In this document: positions 1-8,851 of the stretch, piece by piece
Numbering within the stretch: the stretch's first letter is position 1
Layout: each line of letters begins with the position of its first letter
From: Eukaryota sp. TZLM1-RC
Lineage: Eukaryota > Metamonada: BaSk clade
Assembly: GCA_040285825.1 (NCBI GenBank)
Contig: JAUPSS010000004.1
Span: 868,001-932,000 of the forward strand
DNA length: 64,000 nt
Direction: 5' to 3'
Made by a program: the position numbers and the translations under genes
The notes under the pieces: generated by a model
Told to the model about the DNA's origin: nothing
Database searches by the model: none
What the model saw: only the letters and a program-made list of their open reading frames with translations

Positions 1-190
1 TCAGTTTTTATTAACTAAATCAAAATGGTACCAACCTATTACAAGATTCAAGCTGTTTTGCAGCACCTTAGTCACCAAATTCCTTGGCTTATTCATACCA
101 TATCTTAGCTTGGTGAAGATTGAGTACATGTTTACCAAATTTATAACAAATACCTAAATTTTCCTATGTTGTATCCATCTCTATGTTCAT
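1..190 (-). pseudogene. Sel1-repeat tail relic
   Basis: Read on the minus strand, this stretch gives a damaged Sel1 C-terminus: residues like NLGICYKFGKHV, then LHQAKIWYE, then GAAKQLESC. These match the end of the intact kinase-Sel1 genes of this window (LHQAIKWYEKA...DCKR). Two in-frame stops fall in the last 30 codons. It is the tail of a dead family member whose 5' part would lie further along the minus strand but is not recognisable. Confidence 0.6.
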
Positions 191-246
191 AACCATTATT
201 CTGTTCAATAATACTTGAGCCCGACAACGAATAAAGAATAACAAAT

Positions 247-413
247 ACACAAAGTTTTAAATTCCACATCACAACAGTTAATCACTAATGAATCAAAAAG
301 TTGTGTTAGGATCAAATAGAACAAATATAAAATATCATATACACAAAGAAAGCTTCAGATTCCACCTCGCAGCAGTTAATCACTAAAAATTCAAAAAGCT
401 GTGTTAGATTCAA
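247..413. repeat. Imperfect 94-bp-period direct repeat
   Basis: Two copies of a roughly 72-bp unit begin at 247 and 341. Both contain ACACAAAG, then ATTCCAC, then CAGTTAATCACTAA, then a TCAAAAAG[TC]TGTGTTAG core. The unit is non-coding and of unknown origin. Confidence 0.7.
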
Positions 414-1079
414 AAATTGAATTCATTATTCCCTCATAAAACTTGGCACTACCTCAAAATGCTCAAAGCAAACTGAAGCAGTTTTACCTCAACAACTGGG
501 CAAAGAAATATCAAGGGACATTATTTCTAAGAGGATTGTTGAAATCAAAACTTACAAAATAATAAGAAGAAGAACTACAAGGTCCAATTGAGATGAAATA
601 CGATGCTTACAGTTCAAAAGATGAGTAAGAACAGTTTCCAGTACATTAACACCTTGATCATTTAACTTTTGACAGGGAAAGCTTTCAAACATTATTTCCC
701 TTGTTCCAATGTACTAATGCTTCTATTACCCTCCAAAATAATTATAAAATCCGTTACAACGATGTGAACCTCGAAATTCAACCAACTATAGCTTTTTGTG
801 ACTCTTTCATCGAGTAGGAGAAACAATGGAAACGAGCAGACCAGTTGAAGAAACCTAGTTACTATAGTTTAGTCCCATTAGTTCTGTTTCACAAGATTTT
901 TTCTACCTTGTTACTCTTGATGTTGAACATGTTGAATGATAGCATTGGTTGAGGGAATATAAAATGACTATACAGCATTATTGGAACAATTTGAGGTGAA
1001 ATAGAGTTTCTCACAACCATCATCTTTCCTCAGGCACCTTCTGTTGCTCTGTTGCTTCCCCTTGGTAATTCCATGAGCC
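414..1079. other. Non-coding stretch upstream of RCC1 gene
   Basis: AT-rich sequence with no convincing open frame on either strand. It would contain the promoter and 5' UTR of the RCC1-like gene that follows; I see no recognisable promoter element. Confidence 0.4.
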
Positions 1080-2587
1080 ATGGATCTCACCTCTGATGAA
1101 GAACACACTTTACAATCTTTCCTTCATTCTGCCCAAAATCATTATTCGATGTTTTCTCTTTCCTGCTTAACTTCTCATTCTTCCATGAAACACACCAAAA
1201 ATGAAATCATTGACAAAGCTAAGGTCAGCTTGGATGTCCCAATATCCGATCGATCGGAACGAATGGTGGGAGTGAAGTCCATTTCCAGCAGTTTTGCACA
1301 TACACTTCTTCTCACCCATTCTGGTGAGGTTTATGGTTGGGGGAATTTGGACTAACTGCCGTGTAATGGACCAGACGCAATCCAGATTCCAATCAAGATA
1401 CCTTTAAGTGACATTGTTTCCATTTCAGCTGATTATCACCACTCACTTGCTCTCTCTGCTGAGGGAAATTTGTTTGGTTGGGATTGCAATCAGCAAGTTT
1501 CTATGTCAAATAGTATCTCCCTACCAATTACACCAATAGAAATTACTCATGCCATTAAGGAAGTTTATGGTGCCGAGCATTGGTCATTTATTGCAATTGA
1601 TGTTTAACATTCAGGTAACATTTATCTTGAAAATCTTATGTTTATGATTGAATCAACAAAATATCTTGTTTTTTTAAGAATGTAATTAGCAGGTCGTGTC
1701 TCTTTTTCCGAGGTAATCAAGAAAATCAGGATTTAATATTAATATTTGTGATTGATTTTAAAGGCAGTGTATGGAATTTCTTTTAAAGGGGGGAATTCCT
1801 TTAATAATATACCCACCAAAGTCCAAGGTTTAACCAATATTGATACCATTAGTGGAAGCAATGGTAGTTATGCTTCCATTGATGTTAATGGTAAAGTTTT
1901 CATGTGGGGTAAGTTGGCTATTTGACAGTAATCTCTATGAAAATTGTAACCAACCTGTTTGTATTGCAGCTCTTAGCAAAATTAAACACTTTTCAGTAGG
2001 TCGTAACTTCCCTTTTTGCCTACAACAAAAACACTATTTGGGTTTCAGCATGATACTATGTAGGTCAATTAGGTACAGGTGATTTGATTGATCGACCACG
2101 ACCTGTCAATGTATTTGGGTCTGAAATATTTGGTGCTTTTCACCATCCAAAACAACCTTTGGATAGCATGTTTAGTGGTCTTGTTAAGCTTGTTTATTGG
2201 GAATATTTAACTTATTTGCTCTTAAATGGTAATTATCCATATGTTAGGGCAAAATTTTCCACCAAATGTGGTATTAGTAAAAGGGTAGCTCAATTTGCTC
2301 AAGAAGTTTTCAATCATCATACAATTCAAAAGAAGTTGCTTTTAAAAGATCCTCAAGACTTAAATTTAAATGAAAATATTTGTGATTTAAAATTTCATAT
2401 ATCTGCTGATTATATTGGCCTCAAAGTAATTAATACTAGAATTAAAAAAATTGATGTTTACTATGATGAAGTTGATTATGATCCACAATTATTTTCATTT
2501 TTCCTAAATGTTGAGTTTTCCAGTTTTGCGGACACTCTAACATATCTAGAGTCACGATCTAGCTTAACAACCTCATTTTTTGTGTGA
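1080..2587 (+). pseudogene. RCC1-repeat protein, broken
   Basis: Codes for RCC1-type beta-propeller blades: SFAHTLLLTHSGEVYGWGN, YHHSLALSAEGNLFGW, SYASIDVNGKVFMWG and GQLGTGDLIDRPRPVNVF are blade signatures in the correct order. The last 110 residues (LVKLVYWEYLTYLLLNG..., KLLLKDPQDLNLNENICDLKF) follow the propeller and resemble the linker and start of a BTB-like region; BTB is only a guess. RCC1 propellers act as GTPase exchange factors or as scaffolds. The frame is broken by a stop after residue 91 (TAA at 1353), a further stop near 1604, frameshifts around 1700-1840 and 1900-2080, and a scrambled 3' end after 2516. Some gaps could be introns, but no clean splice pair rescues them. A second relic of its C-terminal region lies at 48492-48770. 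Confidence 0.65.
2516..2575. other. Small inversion in RCC1 3' end
   Basis: The coding sequence homologous to the relic at 48562-48770 (opposite orientation) stops at 2516. The next 60 bases match 48492-48561 in the same plus orientation, so they are inverted relative to the gene. This replaces the natural continuation (VEVVKLGGDSRY in the other copy) with its reverse complement. Confidence 0.7.
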
Positions 2588-2755
2588 AATAATTTACAAT
2601 TAAACACCTTGATATCGATTTTCATTCTCGTGTAGATATGTAAAAGTTCCTTTGAAACAATTGTTTGTATGTTGACCACGTTGACCTTTAACTAAACCAT
2701 CAATTTCCCTAAAAGTCTTTTTGTGGCTTCACTTATTCTCGGTGATTGTTTTAAC
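2588..2755. other. Non-coding spacer before MITE
   Basis: AT-rich with no gene seen. Its last eight bases (GTTTTAAC, 2748-2755) are the left target-site duplication of the MITE. Confidence 0.5.
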
Positions 2756-3097
2756 CAAGGTACTTAAGGAAATAAATGGGAATTAATTTCGGATTTCAAA
2801 GTGCCAAAAAATAAATAAAAATAGAATTCTATTTTATTGTTATTTTTATTTCCATTTAGGAAACAATATCGTATTTTATTTTATTTAAAAAACTCAAGAT
2901 CAAAAATAAAGTAATCGATAACACAATCATCCTGTTCATCTTCTTCCTGGCGAAAGGTGACCTGAAAACGATTAGAAAATGAGAATTTTATTTCTGAAAT
3001 AATATTTTATTTCTGACAGCTGAAAATGTGCCAAAAATAAATAAAAATAAAATAAAATAAAATGAAATGAAATTTTATTTATTCCTTCCGATACCTG
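2756..3097. mobile_element. hAT-like MITE, 342 bp
   Basis: A non-coding element bounded by an exact 8-bp direct repeat, GTTTTAAC, at 2748-2755 and 3098-3105. The ends are imperfect inverted repeats: left CAAGGTACTTAAGGAAATAA, right (reverse complement) CAGGTATCGGAAGGAATAAA. An 8-bp target duplication with ends starting CA is typical of hAT elements. The interior is low-complexity AAATAAAA and ATTTTATTT runs that can pair with each other. No protein is encoded, so any movement would depend on a transposase elsewhere. Confidence 0.8.
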
Positions 3098-3207
3098 GTT
3101 TTAACCATACAATGACTTAACGTGATAAAATATAAAGTTCTTGCGTGTTAATCATTCGTCCGTTTAAAAAATTTACACCACATCATAAAAACATTTTAGT
3201 TTTACAT

Positions 3208-3570
3208 TCACTTCAGCTGACTATTGTATATCATTTTGACATCACTTTCAATAAGTTCATCATTGACTTCAATGTTGAAGTTTCCTATTGCAGGTGTCTC
3301 ATATCTCATTATTTTTAAAGTATAAAGAATTTCCCTTTTTTATAGCAGCTGATGATTAATTCAAAAAATGCAACTGCTTTCATCAGTTGTTCTTCACTAT
3401 TCATAATCAACACCATGTCCCACATTTGCAACATTATTGATGAAAAACAATTGAAATACGTCATTCATTGACCCAGGAACTGTTGAAATACCTAGTGTGG
3501 AAAATTTTTGTACAACGTCAAAGATAATAACTACTCTTGAATTTGCAGAAATCATGAGAAACATCATCTT
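3208..3570 (-). pseudogene. Unrecognised decayed coding segment
   Basis: On the minus strand three frames give sequence of convincing protein composition in succession: MMFLMISANSRVVIIF...GISTVPGSMNDVFQLFF, then EEQLMKAVAFFELIISCY, then KIMRYETPAIGNFNIEVNDE, ending at a stop at 3208-3210. The joins are frame changes at about 3404 and 3340. They could be short introns, though neither shows a clean GT-AG pair. I do not recognise the family. It lies just 3' of the retroelement relic on the same strand. Confidence 0.35.
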
Positions 3571-3653
3571 TCTAGGTTGTAAATATCAAAGCACTTCACT
3601 GTTGTTTCATGAATCTATTTTTCTAACTAACACAGAGATTTGCCTACAACTCT

Positions 3654-3938
3654 TTAATTGCCAGTATTTGGTTTATGGAAAATGGAAAAGTAAAAAACTT
3701 GTCTATTCCTACCAGCATTGGCTTCTGCAATATCCTTAAAAATTCTTTGTGTTTCTTTTGCTTTGAATTCAATAAGTTCTTCAGTAGTCAGGTTATGTTG
3801 AATTAAAGTGTCGTTTGCAACATTGCAGAAAACAAAATTGACAAATATTATAGATCTATAAAATGTATGTTTAATCAAACTCCAACACCTAATGAAATCA
3901 GAACTAATGAGACTAAATTTGATGAACCTAGATTTCAT
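3654..3938 (-). mobile_element. RLE-type retroelement relic
   Basis: The minus-strand frame contains VNFVFCNVANDT and then EFKAKETQRIFKDIAEANAG. This aligns with LDFVSCNVANDT and DFKAKEKHRKYDKDIEAANA in the RLE elements at 28216-30519. It is therefore a short piece around the restriction-like endonuclease domain of the same non-LTR family. The flanking frame (IRCWSLIKHTFYRS) is unrelated or degenerate. Confidence 0.7.
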
Positions 3939-4165
3939 CTACAAAATCTTGATCTACTTGTTTTCTGGCTGAGGTAATCTATTAAATATTGGGAAATGTA
4001 GATCAACATAACTGAATTTCATCCACTTGTGATATTGAATCGATCAAATTGTTGAAAGGTCTTCAAAAGTCTTTAGAATTTTGACCTAGTTCCTCAAAAA
4101 GCTACACTTGCCATCACTTAAACATTACCCACACCCCGTATCTTCTCTCCTCTCTCCACACCGCT

Positions 4166-6220
4166 ATGACATCATCCCACCACGATCTTTCCTGCCCTGA
4201 GATCAACGCCTCCGACATCCAACTCGGCGAGAAGATCGGAGAAGGAGGCTTTGCTTCCGTTTATGGCGCCCGCTGGTTCTCTCTCGACATAGCAGTCAAG
4301 ATGGTCTCCCTCACTGAAGAAGGGAAGAAGCTAGTCAGGAAAGAGATTGCCCTCCTTTCTTTCCTCAACAGCCCTGCCATCCTCCGTGTTTTCGGCATTG
4401 CTTACTTTGATGATAAGATCGGCATTGTCATGGAACGCGCTACTTCCTCCCTTCCTACCCCCTCTCCTCTCTCACGTGATACCCTCCGACTGGCCAAGGA
4501 TCTATGCTCTGCGATCAAGATGTTACATGGAAAAGCCGTCGTTCATGGTGACCTAAAACCACAGAATATTCTATTAATTAATGGTCAATTAAGAATAGCT
4601 GACTTTGGTACTTCCAAAGTTATAGCTAACACCACCCGAATATCCACTTCTCTCACGTTTACCCCCAAATATGCCGCTTTGGAGGTCTTTGACAATAGAA
4701 TAACAGAAGCTTCTGATATTTATTCTATTGGGGTAATTTTATATGAATTACTTACTAATAAAGTAGCTTTTGAGGGTTTAAATACTCAATTTTCTCTATT
4801 GGGTGCCAAGTATCAGGGCAAAGAGCTTCCGTTTGATCAAGAAGATCTAGAAATTTTGAAAAATTTGGTTAATGATTGTATGTCCAGTGATCCCTCAAAA
4901 AGACCAACGATTGACCAAATAATTCATCAATTGTGTTTATTGGAAAGCTATGCTGAAGAATTGCCTTTGATAAATGAATTTAATCCCAATTTAAGGCAAA
5001 ATTGTCAAAATTGTGCTCAAAAAGATCAAATTAATGAGGATTTGAGCCAAGAAAATGAAAATTTCCGAAAATCTATTATTGATTTAAATCAGAGAAATCA
5101 AGAATTAACACGAATTTTGGAGGAGAAGAATAGAGAGCTTCACTGGTTTTTCTCTAGTTTTAGTGCTTATGAACTGAATTGTAAAGGCGTAGTATTAGGT
5201 AAAATTGGACAGCATCAAGCAGCAATTTTTTTGTTTCAAAAGGCAGCTGAAGCTGGTAATTCATCAGCTATGGTTAATTTAGGTTATTGTTATGCATATG
5301 GCAAAGGCGTTGATCAAGACCATCAACAGGCTTTTCATTGGTATAGCAAGGCAGCTGAAGCTGGTTATAGTTTTGCTATGTCAAGTTTAGGTGTTTGTTA
5401 TTTTCATGGTCAAGGTGTGGACCAAGACCATCAACAAGCTTTTTATTGGTATAGCAAGGCAGCTGAAGCTGGTAATAATTATGCTATGTCAAGTTTAGGT
5501 GTTTGTTATAGAGATGGTAAAGGTGTTGATCAAGACCATCAACAGGCTTTTTATTGGTTTAAAAAAGCTGCTGATGTTGGTCATGCCGGTGCTATGGTTA
5601 GTTTAGGTAAATGTTACGAGAAAGGTCTTGGTGTGGAAAAGGATTACCAACAAGCCTTTCATTGGTATAGCAAGGCAACTGAAGCTGGTAATAGTGTTGC
5701 TATGGTTAATTTAGGAGGTTGTTATTTTCATGGTCAAGGTGTGGACCAAGACCATCAACAAGCCTTTTATTGGTATAGCAAGGCAGCTGAAGCTGGTAAT
5801 AATTATGCTATGTCAAGTTTAGGTGTTTGTTATAGAGATGGTAAAGGTGTGGACCAAGACCATCAACAGGCTTTTTATTGGTTTAAAAAAGCTGCTGATG
5901 TTGGTCATGCCGGTGCTATGGTTAGTTTAGGTAAATGTTACGAGAAAGGTCTTGGTGTGGAAAAGGATTACCAACAAGCCTTTCATTGGTATAGCAAGGC
6001 AACTGAAGCTGGTAATAGTGTTGCTATGGTTAATTTAGGAGGTTGTTATTTTCATGGTCAAGGTGTGGACCAAGACCATCAACAAGCATTTTATTGGTTT
6101 AGCAAGGCAGCTGAAGCTGGTAATAGAGTAGCTATGGTTAATTTAGGTGTAAACACCAAGCTATTAAATGGTACGAAAAGGCCAAGAACGCTGGTGATGA
6201 AGATGCTGCTGATAGGATAG
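4166..6220 (+). CDS. TKL-type protein kinase with Sel1 repeats (gene 1)
   Basis: Predicted cytosolic signalling kinase, 684 residues. The kinase domain is at about 15-262: glycine loop KIGEGGFASVY (23-33), ATP lysine K45 (DIAVK), catalytic loop HGDLKPQN (127-134, HGD in place of HRD), metal-binding DFG (146-148), AALE in place of APE (170-173), and KRP near 245. A short coiled-coil linker (about 285-330) leads to about nine Sel1 units of 36 residues (about 345-670), which normally form an alpha-solenoid for partner binding. HGD and a TKL-like lobe suggest a real kinase, but substrates are unknown. The end is odd: after MVNLGV the frame turns into KLLNGTKRPRTLV, because an internal deletion fused two repeats out of frame. 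The normal tail (QAIKWYEKAKNAG...DCKRQLARSS) still follows in another frame to 6253. An AATAAA signal lies about 70 bp after the stop. The ATG at 4166 sits just before the conserved DLSCPEI start. Confidence 0.9.
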   Translation: MTSSHHDLSCPEINASDIQLGEKIGEGGFASVYGARWFSLDIAVKMVSLTEEGKKLVRKEIALLSFLNSPAILRVFGIAYFDDKIGIVMERATSSLPTPSPLSRDTLRLAKDLCSAIKMLHGKAVVHGDLKPQNILLINGQLRIADFGTSKVIANTTRISTSLTFTPKYAALEVFDNRITEASDIYSIGVILYELLTNKVAFEGLNTQFSLLGAKYQGKELPFDQEDLEILKNLVNDCMSSDPSKRPTIDQIIHQLCLLESYAEELPLINEFNPNLRQNCQNCAQKDQINEDLSQENENFRKSIIDLNQRNQELTRILEEKNRELHWFFSSFSAYELNCKGVVLGKIGQHQAAIFLFQKAAEAGNSSAMVNLGYCYAYGKGVDQDHQQAFHWYSKAAEAGYSFAMSSLGVCYFHGQGVDQDHQQAFYWYSKAAEAGNNYAMSSLGVCYRDGKGVDQDHQQAFYWFKKAADVGHAGAMVSLGKCYEKGLGVEKDYQQAFHWYSKATEAGNSVAMVNLGGCYFHGQGVDQDHQQAFYWYSKAAEAGNNYAMSSLGVCYRDGKGVDQDHQQAFYWFKKAADVGHAGAMVSLGKCYEKGLGVEKDYQQAFHWYSKATEAGNSVAMVNLGGCYFHGQGVDQDHQQAFYWFSKAAEAGNRVAMVNLGVNTKLLNGTKRPRTLVMKMLLIG
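5399..6046 (+). repeat. 324-bp tandem duplication of three Sel1 units
   Basis: The block starting TATTTTCATGGTCAAGG recurs at 5399, 5723 and (partial) 6047, exactly 324 bp apart, which is 108 residues or three 36-residue Sel1 units. The copies are nearly identical, differing at synonymous positions such as GATCAAGAC versus GACCAAGAC. This is recent in-frame expansion of the solenoid. Confidence 0.9.
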
Positions 6221-6957
6221 AAGATTGCAAAAGGCAGCTTGCCAGAAGCTCATGAAGTAGAAGATTATAAAGTACTGTGGTCTATTCAATAAATAACTTT
6301 GTTTATTAATGCTACATTTATTTATTTTCAGTTTTAATCAAATATTGTTCAAATACTTCGAAATGTTTTTCAAAAAGCAAAACATGGTTAATTAAAATTG
6401 TTAAACTTACTTACTCATATTGTTTACAACGGGTCAATGTTTTTATTTCAACTTTTTAATCAAATTAAACACATTTGATATATTGGTTGTTGGCTCCATC
6501 GAACTATGCCAAGTTGCACATTATAAATGTAAATAGTAAATAGTCCAATTTCTTTTGCTGTACTGAATTTACTTGCATTAATAGTTATGTTGATGCTATA
6601 CTTAATTGCGGTTATAACTTATAAGAACTGATAACGACATTCCTCGTTTCAGTTACATAATGACCAAGTTTCAACGATTGAACCAAAGTGATGGTTATTG
6701 TTAATTATCATTCAATTGATAATGGAGGGTGAAAATTTCGGCTAATTATAAAAATTGAATTACATGGCAATTATTATTTCAATGTATTGTTCATTGTCTT
6801 TATAAACGTGATATTGATTTGAACTAACACGTGACTCGTTTTGAATGGTAGTCAAGAGAACCATTATTTCATCAACTTTTTTTACAGTTAATGTTGATCT
6901 TGTTCTTTAATGGTTTTGGATTGTTAATTTGCAACAAAAGATGTAGGTACTATTCCC
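6221..6957. repeat. Kinase gene 3' flank, shared with gene 2
   Basis: Holds the shifted end of the Sel1 frame, an AATAAATAACTTTG poly(A) region near 6290, and then AT-rich non-coding DNA. From about 6256 to 6830 it is homologous to 13262-14800 downstream of kinase gene 2, which carries two extra insertions. The duplication that produced genes 1 and 2 therefore included at least 550 bp of 3' flank. Confidence 0.8.
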
Positions 6958-7613
6958 TTGATTAAGAGTCACTCTTCGGGAAGAAAAAAGAGTGTTGTAC
7001 CTTTGCGGATCACCAATAAAGAAATTATACAGAGTGAGAGCCAATGTATGGTGTATGTTGAACCAAGAAAGAAGAGGTTTTCGAAAGTTCGTGTTGTTGT
7101 GAAGTACAGAGCCATCATAAGTGGCTGGTACAGGTCATTGATGTCCAATTGCATACGAGCGGAAGAAGTTAAGCTTTCGAGACACAAGACCATCAGTAAG
7201 GAGCTGCTAGTATTTGCCTTGTAGCTGGCGACACCTTGCATCCACTAAATGTTGCAGAGGCCTACTAGTGGTCAGCGCAGGATTCTGACATGTTCTTGAC
7301 ATGAACAAGACAGCAAACGGCCATGATGTAGAGATTTGCTCCAACTTCTCATATACATGACCTCTGCCAGTTTTGTTGAATGGATATTTGAATTTTGGCT
7401 CAGAGACCGCCACAAAGTCAAGACACTGGATTCACAATTGATGCTGAGTCAGGAAATGACTATCTTCAAGGAAGCGTACAGCAAAAACTCTGTCCAGCAA
7501 ACTGCCGAGGTGAGCCATGGTGGTCACCTTGGTCAGCTGTCCATCAATATAATCACACACTGGCCGCTCAAAGAACCGACGTAGAGAACATGTACGTGAC
7601 TATGACTTCATAG
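6958..7613 (+). other. Higher-GC segment with short open frames, unresolved
   Basis: Less AT-rich than its surroundings, with open frames on both strands (for example 6958-7224 and 7336-7613 on plus, 6969-7241 on minus). None has a recognisable family. One plus frame has CRGEPWWSPWSAV, faintly like a thrombospondin type 1 W-x-x-W start, but lacks the expected cysteines. It may be the remains of a transposon or foreign insertion. I make no functional call. Confidence 0.25.
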
Positions 7614-7822
7614 ATTTTACTGAAAGTAGAAGGTTTACTGACAATCAGAAGTGATTGAATTTTGAGTTTCAGTTATGGATTATGTGCAACTTTTACATCT
7701 ACAAAACAATAAAACATCAACAAACTGATAAAGAGACACATTTACAATGGATACTGCTGTGAAATTCAGAATGGAGCATACTGTGCTTTTCACTTAAGGT
7801 TCTTAATTCCTGATTTCCCAAC

Positions 7823-8037
7823 CAGATAAATTCATCAGTCAATTTCGTCCTTTTGACACAGTGTATTTGATTGGGAGAGCTAAACAAATAGCGGATGTTA
7901 TCCGAGTGTTATCACTCGAATTAGCACACAACCAGTGTATCACAATTAAGTCAACAAATTGTTTAAAAGAATCTCTGTTGTTGGCTCATTATTGGCGTTT
8001 TTGGGGACAACTACAATCTTTTTTTAGAATTTCATGA
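7823..8037 (+). CDS. Candidate terminal exon, unrecognised
   Basis: A clean frame reads DKFISQFRPFDTVYLIGRAK, then QIADVIRVLSLELAHNQ, ending FFRIS with TGA at 8035-8037. It follows a polypyrimidine-rich TTTCCCAACCAG that looks like a 3' splice site. The pattern of a hydrophobic strand, GRAK, then a helix (VYLIGRAKQIADVIRVLSLEL) is faintly like Alba-domain proteins, but this is a guess. No upstream exon could be placed with confidence. Its stop overlaps the stop of the convergent minus-strand frame. Confidence 0.35.
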
Positions 8038-8600
8038 AATTTTCGTCAATTTCAATGTACTAAGCCCATTATTTATCAAAGTGTGTTTTTCCAAATGATC
8101 TAAAAGTTTTATCAATGCGTTATATGTGCTGGATTGATTTGCCAAATATTCTGCGTTTGCTCCAAAGCATATAAGAGGCATTGTAAAGGCATTTTGGAAA
8201 TGAGTCTGGAACCAATAAAGAATAAATACGTATTAATTTTGAAGATTTTGTTTGAACAAGTAGAGACCTGACAGAATTGTGAGAGTCATGCTGGTATAAT
8301 CGATGTACTTAAATCAAACTAACAAACTTAGTCCACACACGCAGCGCTCCGTCTATTTGGTCACGAGTTAACAACCATTGTTTTGCTACCGCAAATGTAT
8401 ACGTGAGTTTGTTTTTAAATTAATACACAATTCAAATTTTCGACGCATTGATATAACCATTACGACGGCATACCAGCTCTATGAAGCCCTTGACATCCGC
8501 CATAATCATTAAATCGCAGGATAATTTCATTTGTAAGACCAATTCGGCCGAATGGTAAATATGACAGAATCCCAAATGTCACTATTTTGGTATTGCCTTC
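8032..8600 (-). CDS. Candidate multi-exon gene, unrecognised
   Basis: Minus-strand exon-like frames: MADVKGFIELVCRRNGYINA (about 8430-8510), YTFAVAKQWLLTRDQIDGAL (about 8330-8402), and a last exon after a TTGGTTCCAG splice-like site, THFQNAFTMPLICFGANAEY through LDHLEKHTLINNGLSTLK, stopping at 8032-8034. GYINASKI recalls the KilA-N motif, but the rest does not confirm it. Exon borders are inferred by eye. Composition and codon use look coding, but function is unknown. Confidence 0.3.
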
Positions 8601-8851
8601 GTTTTGTTAACTTTTACTGCAATGATTGTGTAGCACTGTTGGATTTTACATCAAAAAATTACTGTAAGCTAAAACCTTAAAAAATCAAACTAAGAGAAAT
8701 AATTTTATTAAATACTGTTACAATTAATAACTTTTGATATGTCAAAACTGGTGACAAAAACCAACAAACCCACATAATAAATATGCAAAAACCACAACTT
8801 AAACAAAAGCTTCATCCAATAGACCTTTCAATTGAATACAACAATCAACAC
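8601..8851. other. Tectonic 3' flank
   Basis: AT-rich, no gene seen. On the minus strand it would contain the 3' UTR and poly(A) site of the Tectonic gene. Confidence 0.4.

Noticed and set aside
247-413. LTR pair or tRNA-derived SINE
   Set aside because: Only two imperfect 72-bp copies, no target duplication, no internal promoter boxes recognised.
5240-6150. CRISPR-like array, because of regularly spaced repeats
   Set aside because: The repeats are in-frame 36-residue Sel1 units with no unique spacers, in a eukaryotic gene.
6958-7613. Possible thrombospondin type 1 domain (PWWSPWS) and overlapping long frames on both strands
   Set aside because: Only the tryptophans fit; the conserved cysteines are absent and open frames occur on both strands, so it stays unresolved.
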